DNA of 64,000 nucleotides from Thalassotalea psychrophila (GCF_031583595.1 NZ_CP134145.1:2046001-2110000); one strand, 5' to 3'; counted from the first letter of the stretch, positions 27,099 to 36,538 are shown. Notes: generated from the sequence alone by a model not told the origin. Numbers and translations are program-made.

Positions 27099-27129
27099 TA
27101 TTCAAATTTTATAAAATCCTATTCAAATT
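27099..27129 (+). promoter_or_regulatory. 21-bp-period direct repeat upstream of TonB receptor (AraC operator candidate)
   Basis: TATTCAAATT at 27099-27108 and again at 27120-27129, perfect 10-bp copies whose starts are 21 bp apart, two helical turns, as expected for an AraC dimer. It lies 140 bp before the receptor start. Confidence 0.6.
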
Positions 27130-27268
27130 AATCTGAAAAACAATTATTAATCATTCCTGTCTTAAAATGACAAACCCTGTTCCTACATTGATAGGCATGA
27201 ATTGTGATTTTTTGTAACTATGCGATGGCATAAATACAAAAACATAATAAAAGCGAATGGGAACTAAG

Positions 27269-29686
27269 ATGAAAATAAATAAAATTACAGCAGCGCTAAG
27301 TGTTGCTTTACTAGGTACAGCTATTTCAGCTCCTACCTATGCTGCAGAAGGTGAGAAAATTAGTGGTCTTGAAGTCATTCAGGTTACCGCAACAAAACGT
27401 ACAACCACCACGCAGCAAACTCCGTTAACTATTGAGGCTATGACAGGGGAAGAGTTAGCGAGAGAAAATATTGCCGGTTTGTCTGAACTTTCTGCTCGTA
27501 TTCCAAGTGTTCAAATTGGTGAAGGGTTAACTGCTGGTAGTATCAACGTACGTGGTATGGGCTCAGGTCAAGAACGTGGTTTTGAACAATCGGTTGCTAT
27601 GTTTATTGATGAAGTTTACATGCCGCGTTCTCGTCAGTACCGCGCACCATTTTTTGATGCCGAACGTGTTGAAGTAATGCGAGGGCCACAAGCTGTTTTA
27701 TTCGGTCTAAATGCTACCGCTGGTACTATTCAAGTACATTCAGCATCAACGGCTCCTGGCGATGACAGCTTTGTAAAACTAACAGGCACTTATGAAGCCG
27801 AATATGAAAAAGTACGCACAGATGTTGTTGCGGGTACTACCATTGGTGACTTTGGTGTTCGTATCGCCTACCGTCATTCCGATCAAGACAAAGGCTATTA
27901 CGAAAATGAAGGATTAATGTCAAAAGAAGATGGCTACGGCGCATATGGCAACGAAAATACTAATACTGAAGATTTAGTACGTGCTACAGTCGTTTGGGAT
28001 GCTAGCTCTGACTTTACTCTAACCGCTAAAGTGAATTACATTGATGCAGAAGAGTCAGGTGAACAAGGTGAATTTATCGCCTACCCAGATATGGTAAATG
28101 GTGGCTATATTGAGGAAGACGCTGATTGGACTCGATCATTTAGTGGTGTATCTTTAGATAAAACAGGACGCTCACCTGGCCTTGTGCAAGAAGCATTAAA
28201 CTTTTCACTAAAAGGCGATTACCAATTAGGTAATGACAGCTTAAGTTTTGTGATTGGTCAAAGCTCTTTTGAAATGGACCAAGCAGTAACAACATTGCCT
28301 ATCGCCGTTCCTACCAGTACGGTATTTCCAATATTAGTAGGGGTACCTTATCCAGACGTATTACCTGATGCTGGTTTATTAGCAAGCAGCTTTGTTAAAG
28401 AAACTTACGACCAATCATCAGTAGAAGTTAAGTATTCATCAGACTATACCAAAGATTTCTCTTATATCGTCGGTTTATATGTAGCATCTTCTGAGTTAAC
28501 CAGTGAATTTGGCACAATTTCTGGCACGCTATTTAATGCTGCAGTCGATCCTTCACCTGCAACTTGGTACGGTGAGTCAGTACTAGAGTCACAACTTGAT
28601 TCAACCACATTATCTCCTTTCTTCTCTGGTACTTATAACATCAATGATGATTTGAGGGTGATTGCTGGAGTGCGTTACTCAAGTGAAGATAAAGAGTTTG
28701 AATACGCTCGTCAATACTGTAATGACTACACCTTTGATGGTTCACTATTGAGCACTGTAGAAGACCGTGGCCTAATGCCAGATATGCCTGGTGGTCCAGT
28801 TTGTGGTGGTCCTGATGTTAAGCTAGGTGATACGTTTACCAACGTTATGCCTGAGCTAATTGTACAGTGGGATATGAATAACGATAACTCTATTGGTTAT
28901 GCAAAAATTGGTCAAAGCGTTAAAGCTGGTGGTTACTCAATGTCTCGTCCTGCGAGTGGTAATGATGACGACCGTAAGCTTGATGAAGAAGTTGCTACTG
29001 CAGTTGAACTAGGTTTAAAATCTCGTTTATTTGATGGTAATTTAGAAATCAACGTAGCAGCGTTCCGTACTGAGTTTGAAGATTTACAATTAAACGCCTT
29101 TGTAACGGTTGAAGGTAACGATATACCACAAGCTCAAGCAACTAATGCTGGTGAAGCGGTATCTCAAGGTGTTGAAATTGAATTAAATTACCTAATGACT
29201 GATTGGTTAGTCGTTGGTGGTAGTATTGGTTTACTGGACTCTACATTTGAGAACTTCGCTAATGGCCCTTGTAACAGTCTATCAACTCCACAAGAAGACG
29301 GTACTTGTGATTTATCAGGTGAAAGTACACCATTTGCCCCAGAGTATTCAGGTTCCATTTACGCGGACTTAGAAATTGCTGTTGGTGATAACCTAATGTT
29401 TAGCAGTGGTGTCACTATGTCATTTAGTGATTCATACTTTACTGATGGCACATTAAATCCTCTTGGTGAGCAAGACTCTTACCAGCGTTTTGATGCACGA
29501 ATTGCACTATCTGATGACGATGATGTTTGGTCGGTAGCAATTATTGGTAATAATTTATCCGATGAAGCGGTAATTAACTTATCACAAGAGCTACCTGTTG
29601 GTGGTCCAACAATTGTTGGTGGTGGTACAACAGCTTACATTAGTGCTCCTAAAACGGTTACCTTACAAGGTACTTATAACTTTTAA
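27269..29686 (+). CDS. TonB-dependent receptor
   Basis: Outer-membrane transporter of 805 residues from ATG 27269, with GGGAACTAAG upstream; an ATG four codons earlier is possible. The signal peptide is cut near TYA-AEGEK. The TonB-box-like segment IQVTATKR is followed by the plug domain (LSARIPSVQIGEG, EVMRGPQAVLFGLNATAGTI) and a 22-stranded barrel ending in TLQGTYNF. It belongs to the large group of receptors for small organic molecules rather than clear siderophore receptors. Context with an AraC regulator and a D-aminoacylase-like lipoprotein suggests import of an N-acylated or amide-containing nutrient; this is an inference. Confidence 0.93.
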   Translation: MKINKITAALSVALLGTAISAPTYAAEGEKISGLEVIQVTATKRTTTTQQTPLTIEAMTGEELARENIAGLSELSARIPSVQIGEGLTAGSINVRGMGSGQERGFEQSVAMFIDEVYMPRSRQYRAPFFDAERVEVMRGPQAVLFGLNATAGTIQVHSASTAPGDDSFVKLTGTYEAEYEKVRTDVVAGTTIGDFGVRIAYRHSDQDKGYYENEGLMSKEDGYGAYGNENTNTEDLVRATVVWDASSDFTLTAKVNYIDAEESGEQGEFIAYPDMVNGGYIEEDADWTRSFSGVSLDKTGRSPGLVQEALNFSLKGDYQLGNDSLSFVIGQSSFEMDQAVTTLPIAVPTSTVFPILVGVPYPDVLPDAGLLASSFVKETYDQSSVEVKYSSDYTKDFSYIVGLYVASSELTSEFGTISGTLFNAAVDPSPATWYGESVLESQLDSTTLSPFFSGTYNINDDLRVIAGVRYSSEDKEFEYARQYCNDYTFDGSLLSTVEDRGLMPDMPGGPVCGGPDVKLGDTFTNVMPELIVQWDMNNDNSIGYAKIGQSVKAGGYSMSRPASGNDDDRKLDEEVATAVELGLKSRLFDGNLEINVAAFRTEFEDLQLNAFVTVEGNDIPQAQATNAGEAVSQGVEIELNYLMTDWLVVGGSIGLLDSTFENFANGPCNSLSTPQEDGTCDLSGESTPFAPEYSGSIYADLEIAVGDNLMFSSGVTMSFSDSYFTDGTLNPLGEQDSYQRFDARIALSDDDDVWSVAIIGNNLSDEAVINLSQELPVGGPTIVGGGTTAYISAPKTVTLQGTYNF

Positions 29687-29712
29687 TATCTAACTTAAAA
29701 ATTAGATAGTGG

Positions 29713-29736
29713 AAGGGCTGCGTTGCAGCCCTTTTT
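29713..29736 (+). terminator. Terminator after TonB receptor gene
   Basis: Perfect 9-bp arms AAGGGCTGC (29713-29721) and GCAGCCCTT (29725-29733), loop GTT, then T-run. Confidence 0.9.
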
Positions 29737-29970
29737 GTACCTGCCGCAATTTTTTCTATCAATTTAGGAATGTAAACCTGTCAACGCAGGACGTTTTAGT
29801 GTATTTCGGTAACTCATTGTATTGATTTGTTTATTTCTATAAAAATAAGGTGCAACATCTTAATCTTCGATTAATATATAAGCAGATGTTAGCAATTTTG
29901 ATACCTGTTTTATAAACATAGTTAGCATTTTAAAAGGTATTAGGTCCTTTGATTAATAACGGAGTAAGTT

Positions 29971-31581
29971 ATGAGTAAGTTTAAATTATCGTTAATCGCG
30001 TCAGCGCTTATCACTTTAGTAGCTTGTGCTGATTCAACTAATAACAGTAGTTTAGTTGCAGATGTCAACCAAGGTAATAATTGTAAATTCGAAAGTTCAC
30101 CGTCAAACATTCAATTTGATAGTGTGATTGTAAACGGTCGGGTTATGGATCCTGGTTGTGGGTTTGATGATATTCGTAATATTGGTATCAAAGATGGAAA
30201 AATTGTCGCTATAACTAAAGACTCTATTATCGCTGATAAAATTATCGATGCCAGTGGCAAGGTTGTCGCCCCTGGCTTTATTGATTTTCATATCCATACC
30301 AATACCGAGTTTGGTTTTAACTTGCTAATGCGCGATGGCGTTACTACTGCGTTAGAGCTTGAAGGTGGTACATACCCATTAAAGGGTTGGTTAGCAGACA
30401 AGTCAGAAAAAACGCCGGTAAACTATGGTGCATCGGTGGCGCATTCAGGTATTCGTGCGGCAGTACTAGATGGTTATGTGCATCCTGATGGTAACCTTAT
30501 TGAAGCAACCTTAGGGGGCGATTTAGCCAAAAACTTTCAATGGTCGGTAAAAGTATCAAATACTGAAGAACGTCAACAAATTGTTGAGTTAATTGATAAC
30601 CAATTACAACAAGGCGCAATTGGTCTTGGTATCACAGTTGGTTACTACAGTAATGGTGCTTCTTCGCCTGAAATTTATGACGTGATTAAGGCTACCGGAA
30701 AATATGAATTACCTTCATTTGTACACGCTCGTTTTTCAGGTCAAAAACCACCTACAAGTGGATATATGTCTTTAGCAGAAGTGATTTCTGCTGGCGCTAT
30801 TTCAAATTCACCTATGGTATTACAGCATTTTCATAACCAAACGTTGTCAGAAACCAGAGATGCAATCCAAATGTTTGAAGATGCCAATGCCAATGGTATC
30901 AAAGTGATTGGTGAAGTTTATCCATATAACTTTGGCAATACCTTTATGTTTGCGGATTTCTTACAACCAGAAAACTATGGTCCTGGTTTTGGCCGTTCAT
31001 ACGAAGACATTATTCACCCTGATGGCTCGCGCATGACTAAAGAAAGTTTTGATGCATTATTGAAAAAAGCGCCGCAAACACCAGTAATCTTTTATGGTGC
31101 ACAAGAGGCCGATATGAATTATGCAGTATCGCATCCAAGTGTCATTATTGGCTCTGACGCTGGTCCATTATTTGATATGACAACCGGTAAATTTGCAGCT
31201 GCCGATGCAGACCCTAAAAATGTAAAAGGCCACCCTCGTTCAGCTGGTTCACATGCGAAAGTCTTGCGTATGGCGCGTGAGCAAAAGTTAATGCCATTAA
31301 TGTTGGCTATTAGTAAAATGTCTTACATGCAAGCACAATTTTTAGCGACAAGTGGCATTTCTTCTATGCATAACAAAGGTAAGGTGCAATTAGGTACTGA
31401 TGCCGATCTTATTGTTTTTGATGCAAATACAGTAACCGATAATGCTGATGAAAATTATGCCGCTTTTGCAACAACCGGTATCACCGATATGTTGGTTAAT
31501 GGCGTCCAAACCGTTAAAAATGAGCAAGTGATTAGTGGTGTTAACCCTGGGCAACCAGTGTTTAGTGATTTAAAGAAGTAA
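29971..31581 (+). CDS. Lipoprotein amidohydrolase, D-aminoacylase-like (N-acyl-D-amino-acid deacylase family)
   Basis: Protein of 536 residues with a type II signal peptide (TLVAC, lipidated Cys19). From ~residue 50 it has the urease-like amidohydrolase fold: metal motif FIDFHIHTN (His107, His109), a Glu-rich TTALELEGG where many relatives have a Cys or Glu ligand, LQHFHNQ, and GSDAGP with the catalytic Asp. The C-terminus returns to the beta-sandwich with LGTDADLIVFDANTV and VNGVQTVKNEQV. The family cleaves N-acyl groups from D-amino acids and related cyclic amides. Membrane-anchored location outside the cytoplasm is unusual for D-aminoacylases. GGAG precedes the ATG. A GYD protein gene follows 68 bp later. 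Confidence 0.87.
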   Translation: MSKFKLSLIASALITLVACADSTNNSSLVADVNQGNNCKFESSPSNIQFDSVIVNGRVMDPGCGFDDIRNIGIKDGKIVAITKDSIIADKIIDASGKVVAPGFIDFHIHTNTEFGFNLLMRDGVTTALELEGGTYPLKGWLADKSEKTPVNYGASVAHSGIRAAVLDGYVHPDGNLIEATLGGDLAKNFQWSVKVSNTEERQQIVELIDNQLQQGAIGLGITVGYYSNGASSPEIYDVIKATGKYELPSFVHARFSGQKPPTSGYMSLAEVISAGAISNSPMVLQHFHNQTLSETRDAIQMFEDANANGIKVIGEVYPYNFGNTFMFADFLQPENYGPGFGRSYEDIIHPDGSRMTKESFDALLKKAPQTPVIFYGAQEADMNYAVSHPSVIIGSDAGPLFDMTTGKFAAADADPKNVKGHPRSAGSHAKVLRMAREQKLMPLMLAISKMSYMQAQFLATSGISSMHNKGKVQLGTDADLIVFDANTVTDNADENYAAFATTGITDMLVNGVQTVKNEQVISGVNPGQPVFSDLKK

Positions 31582-31600
31582 TTACTAAAAATATAACATT

Positions 31601-31629
31601 CACGAGCCTTTTAAAAACATAGGCTCGTG
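31601..31629 (+). other. Intergenic stem-loop between amidohydrolase and GYD gene
   Basis: CACGAGCCT (31601-31609) and AGGCTCGTG (31621-31629), perfect 9-bp stem without a T-run. More likely an mRNA processing or stability element, or an attenuator, than a terminator. Confidence 0.6.
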
Positions 31630-31649
31630 TAATTCAAAAGGTTGAATCA

Positions 31650-32081
31650 ATGAAATTTAATTATAAAAAGCTTTATGCTAAAGCGTTTATAGGTGTTGTA
31701 CTATTGTTCAGCGTTAGCTCAATAGCACAAGAAAAAGCTGATGACAGACACTTTATATTTATAGCAGAGCCAACGGCCGAAGGCTTTAAATATTTAATGC
31801 AGTCAGATATGAATGCTGGTGAAACAGCGCTTAAAAAAGCGTTTGAAGCAGTAGGAGGGAAGTTAATTTCCTATTACTATGGCTTAGGTGATAAAAAGCA
31901 GTACATCATCGTTCGCTTACCGAACGATGATGAGCTTATTCAAGCAATTTATTTAATGCGACTTCCTTTAGGTGTATTAGAGTCGTATTCGGCAGTCGAA
32001 ATTATGCCTAGAGATAAAATGACTAAAGCGATAGCAAAAGCCAATGCCATGATCAGTAATGACAAAACATTGAAACACTAA
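31650..32081 (+). CDS. Exported GYD-domain protein (paralogue 2)
   Basis: Protein of 143 residues with a signal peptide (cut near SIA-QEKAD). It is clearly homologous to the protein at 8600: shared RHFxFIxEP, KLISYYYGLGDKKQYIIV, DELIQAIYLMRLP and an end rich in KAxAKAxxMISNDKTL. The GYD domain is a small ferredoxin-like fold; no reaction is established. Both copies sit immediately after exported amide-hydrolase-like genes (M38 here, M19 at 9167), suggesting a partner role in the same process. AAAAGG precedes the ATG, and a strong terminator follows. Confidence 0.82.
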   Translation: MKFNYKKLYAKAFIGVVLLFSVSSIAQEKADDRHFIFIAEPTAEGFKYLMQSDMNAGETALKKAFEAVGGKLISYYYGLGDKKQYIIVRLPNDDELIQAIYLMRLPLGVLESYSAVEIMPRDKMTKAIAKANAMISNDKTLKH

Positions 32082-32112
32082 CCGATAAATATTTAGTCCG
32101 TTGCTATAACCT

Positions 32113-32141
32113 AAAAAAGAGCTGATATTCAGCTCTTTTTT
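32113..32141. terminator. Bidirectional terminator between GYD and acyl-CoA synthetase genes
   Basis: AAAAAAGAGCTGA (32113-32125) and TCAGCTCTTTTTT (32129-32141), perfect 13-bp arms with a 3-base loop. It serves convergent genes on both sides. Confidence 0.92.
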
Positions 32142-32155
32142 AATTCAGGGATAAA

Positions 32156-33826
32156 TTAACCGTATAGCTCTTTTGCCATTTGGTCACGCATGTCTATTTT
32201 GCGAATTTTACCGGTAACTGTCATAGGGTATGAATCAACAAAGCGGATATATCGTGGAATTTTAAAGTGGGTAATTTGTCCCTTACAAAATTCTCTAATA
32301 TCGTCTTCAGTTGCGTTTTCACCTTCTTTAAGTTGGATCCATGCGCAGACTTCTTCACCCATTTTTTCATCAACTACACCAAATACTTGAACTTCAGATA
32401 TTTGTGGGTGAGTATATAAAAATTCTTCAATTTCACGTGGGTAAATGTTTTCGCCGCCGCGAATTACCATGTCTTTAATACGACCGGTAATACGTACATA
32501 GCCATGCTCGTCCATGGTGCCTAAATCACCTGAGTATAACCAACCATTTTTAATGGTGTCTTTGGTTTTCTCTTCGTCGTTCCAGTAATGCGACATTACC
32601 GAGTAACCGCGAGTACAAATTTCACCTTGATCACCAATGGCGACAACGCGACCAGATTCATCAACAAGTTTAATTTCAACATAAGGGATGGCACGACCAA
32701 CTGTTTGTGTGCGGTTTTCAAGCGTGTCATCAGGCAAGGTCATATGGTTAATTGGGCTAACCTCAGTTTGGCCATAACCAATTACTACACTATCCATATG
32801 CAATTTATTAATGATGTTATTCATCAACTCTTCAGGGCATGGCGCGCCGGCAATAACGCCTGTTCGAAGCGAGCTAACATCATAGTCACTAAAATCTGGA
32901 TGATCGAGTTCCATTACAAACATGGTTGGTACACCATGCAATGCTGTACATCTTTCTTTATGCACAGCTTCAAGTGTTGAGCGAGAATCAAATGCTTGTG
33001 CTGGGAACACCATGGTGGCGCCAGTAGTGATACAACACAAAACACCCAATACCATACCAAAACAGTGATAAAGAGGAACAGGTATACATAACCTATCTTT
33101 AGATGTGAATTGCATGCCATTAGCGGTGTTATAACCATTATTTAAAATATTATTATGGCTTAATGTCGCACCTTTTGGATTACCAGTAGTTCCTGATGTA
33201 AATTGAATGTTAATGGCATCATCGGGTTGTAGCTCAAATGCCAATTCGGCTAATTTTAATTTGCCAGCTTCAGAGCCCATGCCACATACATTGCCAAAGT
33301 TAAACATGCCGGGTGTTTGCTCAACTCCCATACGAATTACGGTGGTTAAGTGTGGGAATTTTTCAGCTTTTAAATGACCAGGTTTACAAGTGTTTAGCTC
33401 AGGCGCAAGCTCTTGCAACATTGTTAAATATTCACTAGTTTTAAAGCTTTCAGCGCTTATGATAGCTTTACACTCTACTTTATTAAGGGCATATTCTAAT
33501 TCATACAAACGATACGCTGGGTTAATACACACCATAAGTGCGCCGATTTTAGCTGTAGCAAGTTGAGTTAGTACCCATTCATAACTGTTTGGTCCCCAAA
33601 TACCAACACGATCGCCTGGCTCTATACCTAAGGCAAGCAATCCTGTTGCTAATTTATCTACTTCTTTTTTAAGTTCGCTATAAGTCCAGCGAATGTTTTG
33701 ATAACGAACAACCAGAGCTTCATTGTCAGGATATTGTTTTGCAATACGGTCAAAACAATTGCCGATTGTTTCATATAATAATTGACCAGTACCTTCACCA
33801 GTCATATAACTTTGGCTTAATTTCAT
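32156..33826 (-). CDS. AMP-binding acyl-CoA synthetase (fatty-acid/medium-chain type, ACSF2-like)
   Basis: Adenylate-forming enzyme of 556 residues that activates a carboxylic acid to an acyl-CoA using ATP. Motifs: P-loop FTSGTTGNPKGATLSHNN (~residue 208), YGQTEVSP, GRIKDMVIRGGENIYPREIEE hinge region, and the catalytic Lys in TGKIRK near the end. The length and the extra N-terminal segment match the ACSF2/FadD-like group active on medium- or short-chain acids. GGGAAG lies before the ATG. Single-gene unit. Downstream beta-oxidation genes are not adjacent, so the substrate is open. Confidence 0.9.
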   Translation of the reverse strand: MKLSQSYMTGEGTGQLLYETIGNCFDRIAKQYPDNEALVVRYQNIRWTYSELKKEVDKLATGLLALGIEPGDRVGIWGPNSYEWVLTQLATAKIGALMVCINPAYRLYELEYALNKVECKAIISAESFKTSEYLTMLQELAPELNTCKPGHLKAEKFPHLTTVIRMGVEQTPGMFNFGNVCGMGSEAGKLKLAELAFELQPDDAINIQFTSGTTGNPKGATLSHNNILNNGYNTANGMQFTSKDRLCIPVPLYHCFGMVLGVLCCITTGATMVFPAQAFDSRSTLEAVHKERCTALHGVPTMFVMELDHPDFSDYDVSSLRTGVIAGAPCPEELMNNIINKLHMDSVVIGYGQTEVSPINHMTLPDDTLENRTQTVGRAIPYVEIKLVDESGRVVAIGDQGEICTRGYSVMSHYWNDEEKTKDTIKNGWLYSGDLGTMDEHGYVRITGRIKDMVIRGGENIYPREIEEFLYTHPQISEVQVFGVVDEKMGEEVCAWIQLKEGENATEDDIREFCKGQITHFKIPRYIRFVDSYPMTVTGKIRKIDMRDQMAKELYG

Positions 33827-34234
33827 TATCTACTTCCCACACTTTTATGTGTTTTGGATTTGTTAAACATTATTTATTTAGATGTTATCGTTCGCGTAAA
33901 TTAATAACTTGTCTTGATGACTAAAATTTTCGTCAAAAACGAACTTATATTACAGGTTTATAAAATCAATACACTAACCGTCTAAATTATTGTTAAGAGT
34001 GACTTTAATAAATAATACAGTTAGGCCAATAGTTACTTATTATTTTAGGAAGTTTGCTTGTTTCAAGGCGAATAACTCGCAATTTTGATGTTATCAAGAT
34101 TCTTTTTGACGTTGTTAAAAAAGTTTAAGACAAGTAATCATAAAAGCAATTTGTCATTATCATCGCAACAGAATTTAAGACTAAGTTCAATTCTAGTGAT
34201 TTGAACCTGAGACATAACTAGGGAGTTATAAACC
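33827..34234. other. Gene-free divergent region between acyl-CoA synthetase and purU
   Basis: 408 bp, AT-rich, must contain two divergent promoters. I see no clear operator, long repeat or small gene. Confidence 0.5.
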
Positions 34235-35098
34235 ATGCCTGCTGTAGAGTATAACAAATACATTTTAACGTTGAAGTGCCCAGATCAACTTGGCTTAATG
34301 GCTAAATTTTCAACGGCTCTATATGAAAATGGAGCATACGTAACTAAGGTTACCCATTTTGGCGATCCTGAAACGTGTATTTATAATTCACGTATTGAGT
34401 TTGACGACCGTGAAATGAAAGATGGTATCGAAACGTTTAAAGTTAAATTTGATGCATTAGCTAAAGAGCTGAGCATGGAATATAAACTGCGCAGCGCTGA
34501 CTACCGTCCAAAAGTATTATTAGCGGTAAGTAAATATGATCATTGTTTAAATGTATTGCTTACCAAATGGAAAGGTGGTGTTTTACCTATTGATATCGTT
34601 GGTGTGTTTTCAAATCACCCTGATTGTCGTGATTTTGTTGAATTTTACGGTTTACCTTTTTATCACTTTCCAATTACTAAAGAGACTAAGCCACAGCAAG
34701 AAGCACAAATTCTTGAGTTGATGGATAAAGAAAATGTCGACCTATTAGTACTTGCCCGTTACATGCAAATTTTATCAGATGATTTATGCAAAAAGTTAGG
34801 TGGTAAAGCCATCAACATTCATCATTCATTTTTACCTGGTTTTAAAGGCGCTAAGCCTTATCAACAAGCCTATGACCGTGGTGTTAAATTAATTGGTGCA
34901 ACGGCTCATTACGTAACTGCTGATCTGGACGAAGGCCCAATTATTGTTCAAGAAGTTAAGCATGTTGATCACGCAACTTCAGTGCAAGACATGATTGAAA
35001 TTGGTCATGACAGTGAAGCTACGGCTCTTGCTCGTGCCGTACGATTACACGTTGAGGACAGAATTATACTTAACGGCGAACGAACCATCATCCTATAA
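34235..35098 (+). CDS. purU: Formyltetrahydrofolate deformylase
   Basis: Cytoplasmic enzyme of 287 residues hydrolysing 10-formyl-tetrahydrofolate to formate and tetrahydrofolate. An N-terminal ACT domain (residues ~8-85, LTLKCPDQLGLMAKFST) is followed by the formyl-transferase fold with the catalytic Asn/His in AINIHHSFLPGFKGA and Asp in DLDEGPI. Length and motifs are normal for PurU. It lies just upstream of soxBDAG. Sarcosine oxidase loads one-carbon units on tetrahydrofolate, and PurU recycles the cofactor, so their linkage makes metabolic sense and is common in bacteria. GGGAG precedes the ATG. Confidence 0.95.
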   Translation: MPAVEYNKYILTLKCPDQLGLMAKFSTALYENGAYVTKVTHFGDPETCIYNSRIEFDDREMKDGIETFKVKFDALAKELSMEYKLRSADYRPKVLLAVSKYDHCLNVLLTKWKGGVLPIDIVGVFSNHPDCRDFVEFYGLPFYHFPITKETKPQQEAQILELMDKENVDLLVLARYMQILSDDLCKKLGGKAINIHHSFLPGFKGAKPYQQAYDRGVKLIGATAHYVTADLDEGPIIVQEVKHVDHATSVQDMIEIGHDSEATALARAVRLHVEDRIILNGERTIIL

Positions 35099-35116
35099 TT
35101 TCGCGTCACATTTAGC

Positions 35117-35206
35117 TGTTAGGCGGCATTGTTTTCAAAATTATCTTAATCATTTATGGAACATAAACTCATAAGATAATTTATCAACGGCTTTGCCCAA
35201 CAACTA
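35117..35206 (+). other. Long imperfect inverted repeat in the purU-soxB gap
   Basis: AAATTATCTTA (35138-35148) and TAAGATAATTT (35172-35182) form a perfect inner 11-bp stem. Outer flanks GTTAGGCGGCA and GGCTTTGCCCAACAAC pair imperfectly. The flank resembles the end of the palindrome at 36539-36643. Confidence 0.55.
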
Positions 35207-35257
35207 ACTGTTTAGCGAAAGCGAATAAACTAACGGTGGGTACTTTGTTTACTCATC

Positions 35258-35276
35258 AGATCTTTCAAGGAGATCT
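35258..35276 (+). promoter_or_regulatory. Ribosome site of soxB inside a small hairpin
   Basis: AGATCT at 35258-35263 can pair with AGATCT at 35271-35276. The Shine-Dalgarno AAGGAG (35267-35272) sits in the loop and part of the stem, 8 bases before the soxB ATG. Confidence 0.45.
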
Positions 35277-35280
35277 ATAA

Positions 35281-36537
35281 ATGGAAAAATATTCATTTAC
35301 TAATTTGGCCAAGCATGCGCTTACCGGTCATAAAAATTGGAAGCCATTATGGCGCTCGCCAGAGCCGAAAAAATCCTACGATGTAGTGATTGTAGGAGCT
35401 GGTGGCCAAGGTTTAGCAACAGCCTATTATTTGGCTAAAAATCACGGCATCACCAACGTTGCTGTTATCGATAAAGGCTGGTTAGGCGGTGGTAACACTG
35501 GCCGTAATACCTCTATGGTACGGTCAAACTACTTCTATGAAGAAAGTAGTAATTTTTATGACCACTCACTAAAGTTGTATGAACAGCTTGGTAATGAACT
35601 TAACTACAATGTGATGTTAAGCCAAGGCGGGGTGATGCTACTTGGTCATTCTGCGGTTGAAATGCAGTTAATTGAGCGTGCGGCAAATTCATTATTACTA
35701 CAAGGTGTGGATTCAGAAATGCTTACACCTGAGCAAGTAAAAGAGCGCGAGCCAGTTATTGATTTAAATCCTAATGGCCGTTATCCAATTCAAGGTGGTT
35801 TCGTACAAAAACGTGGCGGTGTAGCTCGTCATGATGCCGTTGCTTGGGGTTATGCTCGACGTGCTTCTGACATGGGCGTAGATATTATTCAAGAGTGCCC
35901 GGTTACCAATATATTAACCGACAGCAATAACAAAGCCATTGGCGTTGAAACTGCCAAGTTTGGTGTTATTAAAGCCGATAAAGTGGTGAGCTGTGTTGCT
36001 GGACTCTCTTCAACTATTGCAGATATGGCAGGCTTTGACTTACCAATTAAATCGCAAACCTTGCAAGCAATGGTTTCTGAACCTATCAAGCCAGTAATGC
36101 ATGGTTGTGTTGGCTCAGGTCCAGTACATTGTTATGTTTCGCAATCAGACCGCGGTGAAATTTTAGTAGGTGGTACTGCTGACTTTTATCCATCATTTGG
36201 TCAACGCGGAAATATCAATCCAACTGAACATACACTTGCTGCTATGTGTGAAATTTTTCCATTATTTAGTCGCTTAAAATTAATGCGTCAATGGGCCGGC
36301 ATTGTTGATATTTCTCCAGACTCGACCCCGATTATTGGTTTAACTCCTGTAAAAGATATGTACATCAGTACAGGTTGGGGCACAGGTGGCTTTAAAGGCA
36401 TTCCTGCTGGTGGTGAAACACTAGCGTATACGGTAGCAAACAATAAGCCGCATCACTTAGTTGAGAAATTCGATTTAGGTCGTTTTGCCAGAGGCGAGAT
36501 GATAGACGAGGCAGCCGCTGCCGGCATCCCTCATTAA
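35281..36537 (+). CDS. soxB: Sarcosine oxidase subunit beta
   Basis: Flavoprotein subunit of 418 residues. The FAD-binding Rossmann motif VIVGAGGQGLATAYYLA lies at ~residues 37-55, and a GGNTGRNTSM segment and the C-terminal GTGGFKGIPAGGETLA are typical of heterotetrameric SoxB. The enzyme demethylates sarcosine to glycine, passing the methyl carbon to tetrahydrofolate and electrons to oxygen. It is followed by soxD, soxA and soxG. A 171-bp gap with a large palindrome separates it from soxD, longer than usual for this operon. AAGGAG lies just before the ATG. Confidence 0.96.
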   Translation: MEKYSFTNLAKHALTGHKNWKPLWRSPEPKKSYDVVIVGAGGQGLATAYYLAKNHGITNVAVIDKGWLGGGNTGRNTSMVRSNYFYEESSNFYDHSLKLYEQLGNELNYNVMLSQGGVMLLGHSAVEMQLIERAANSLLLQGVDSEMLTPEQVKEREPVIDLNPNGRYPIQGGFVQKRGGVARHDAVAWGYARRASDMGVDIIQECPVTNILTDSNNKAIGVETAKFGVIKADKVVSCVAGLSSTIADMAGFDLPIKSQTLQAMVSEPIKPVMHGCVGSGPVHCYVSQSDRGEILVGGTADFYPSFGQRGNINPTEHTLAAMCEIFPLFSRLKLMRQWAGIVDISPDSTPIIGLTPVKDMYISTGWGTGGFKGIPAGGETLAYTVANNKPHHLVEKFDLGRFARGEMIDEAAAAGIPH

Positions 36538-36538
36538 C

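Noticed and set aside
35099..35280. Glycine riboswitch upstream of soxB
   Set aside because: The leader is structured, but the conserved glycine-aptamer segments were not found.
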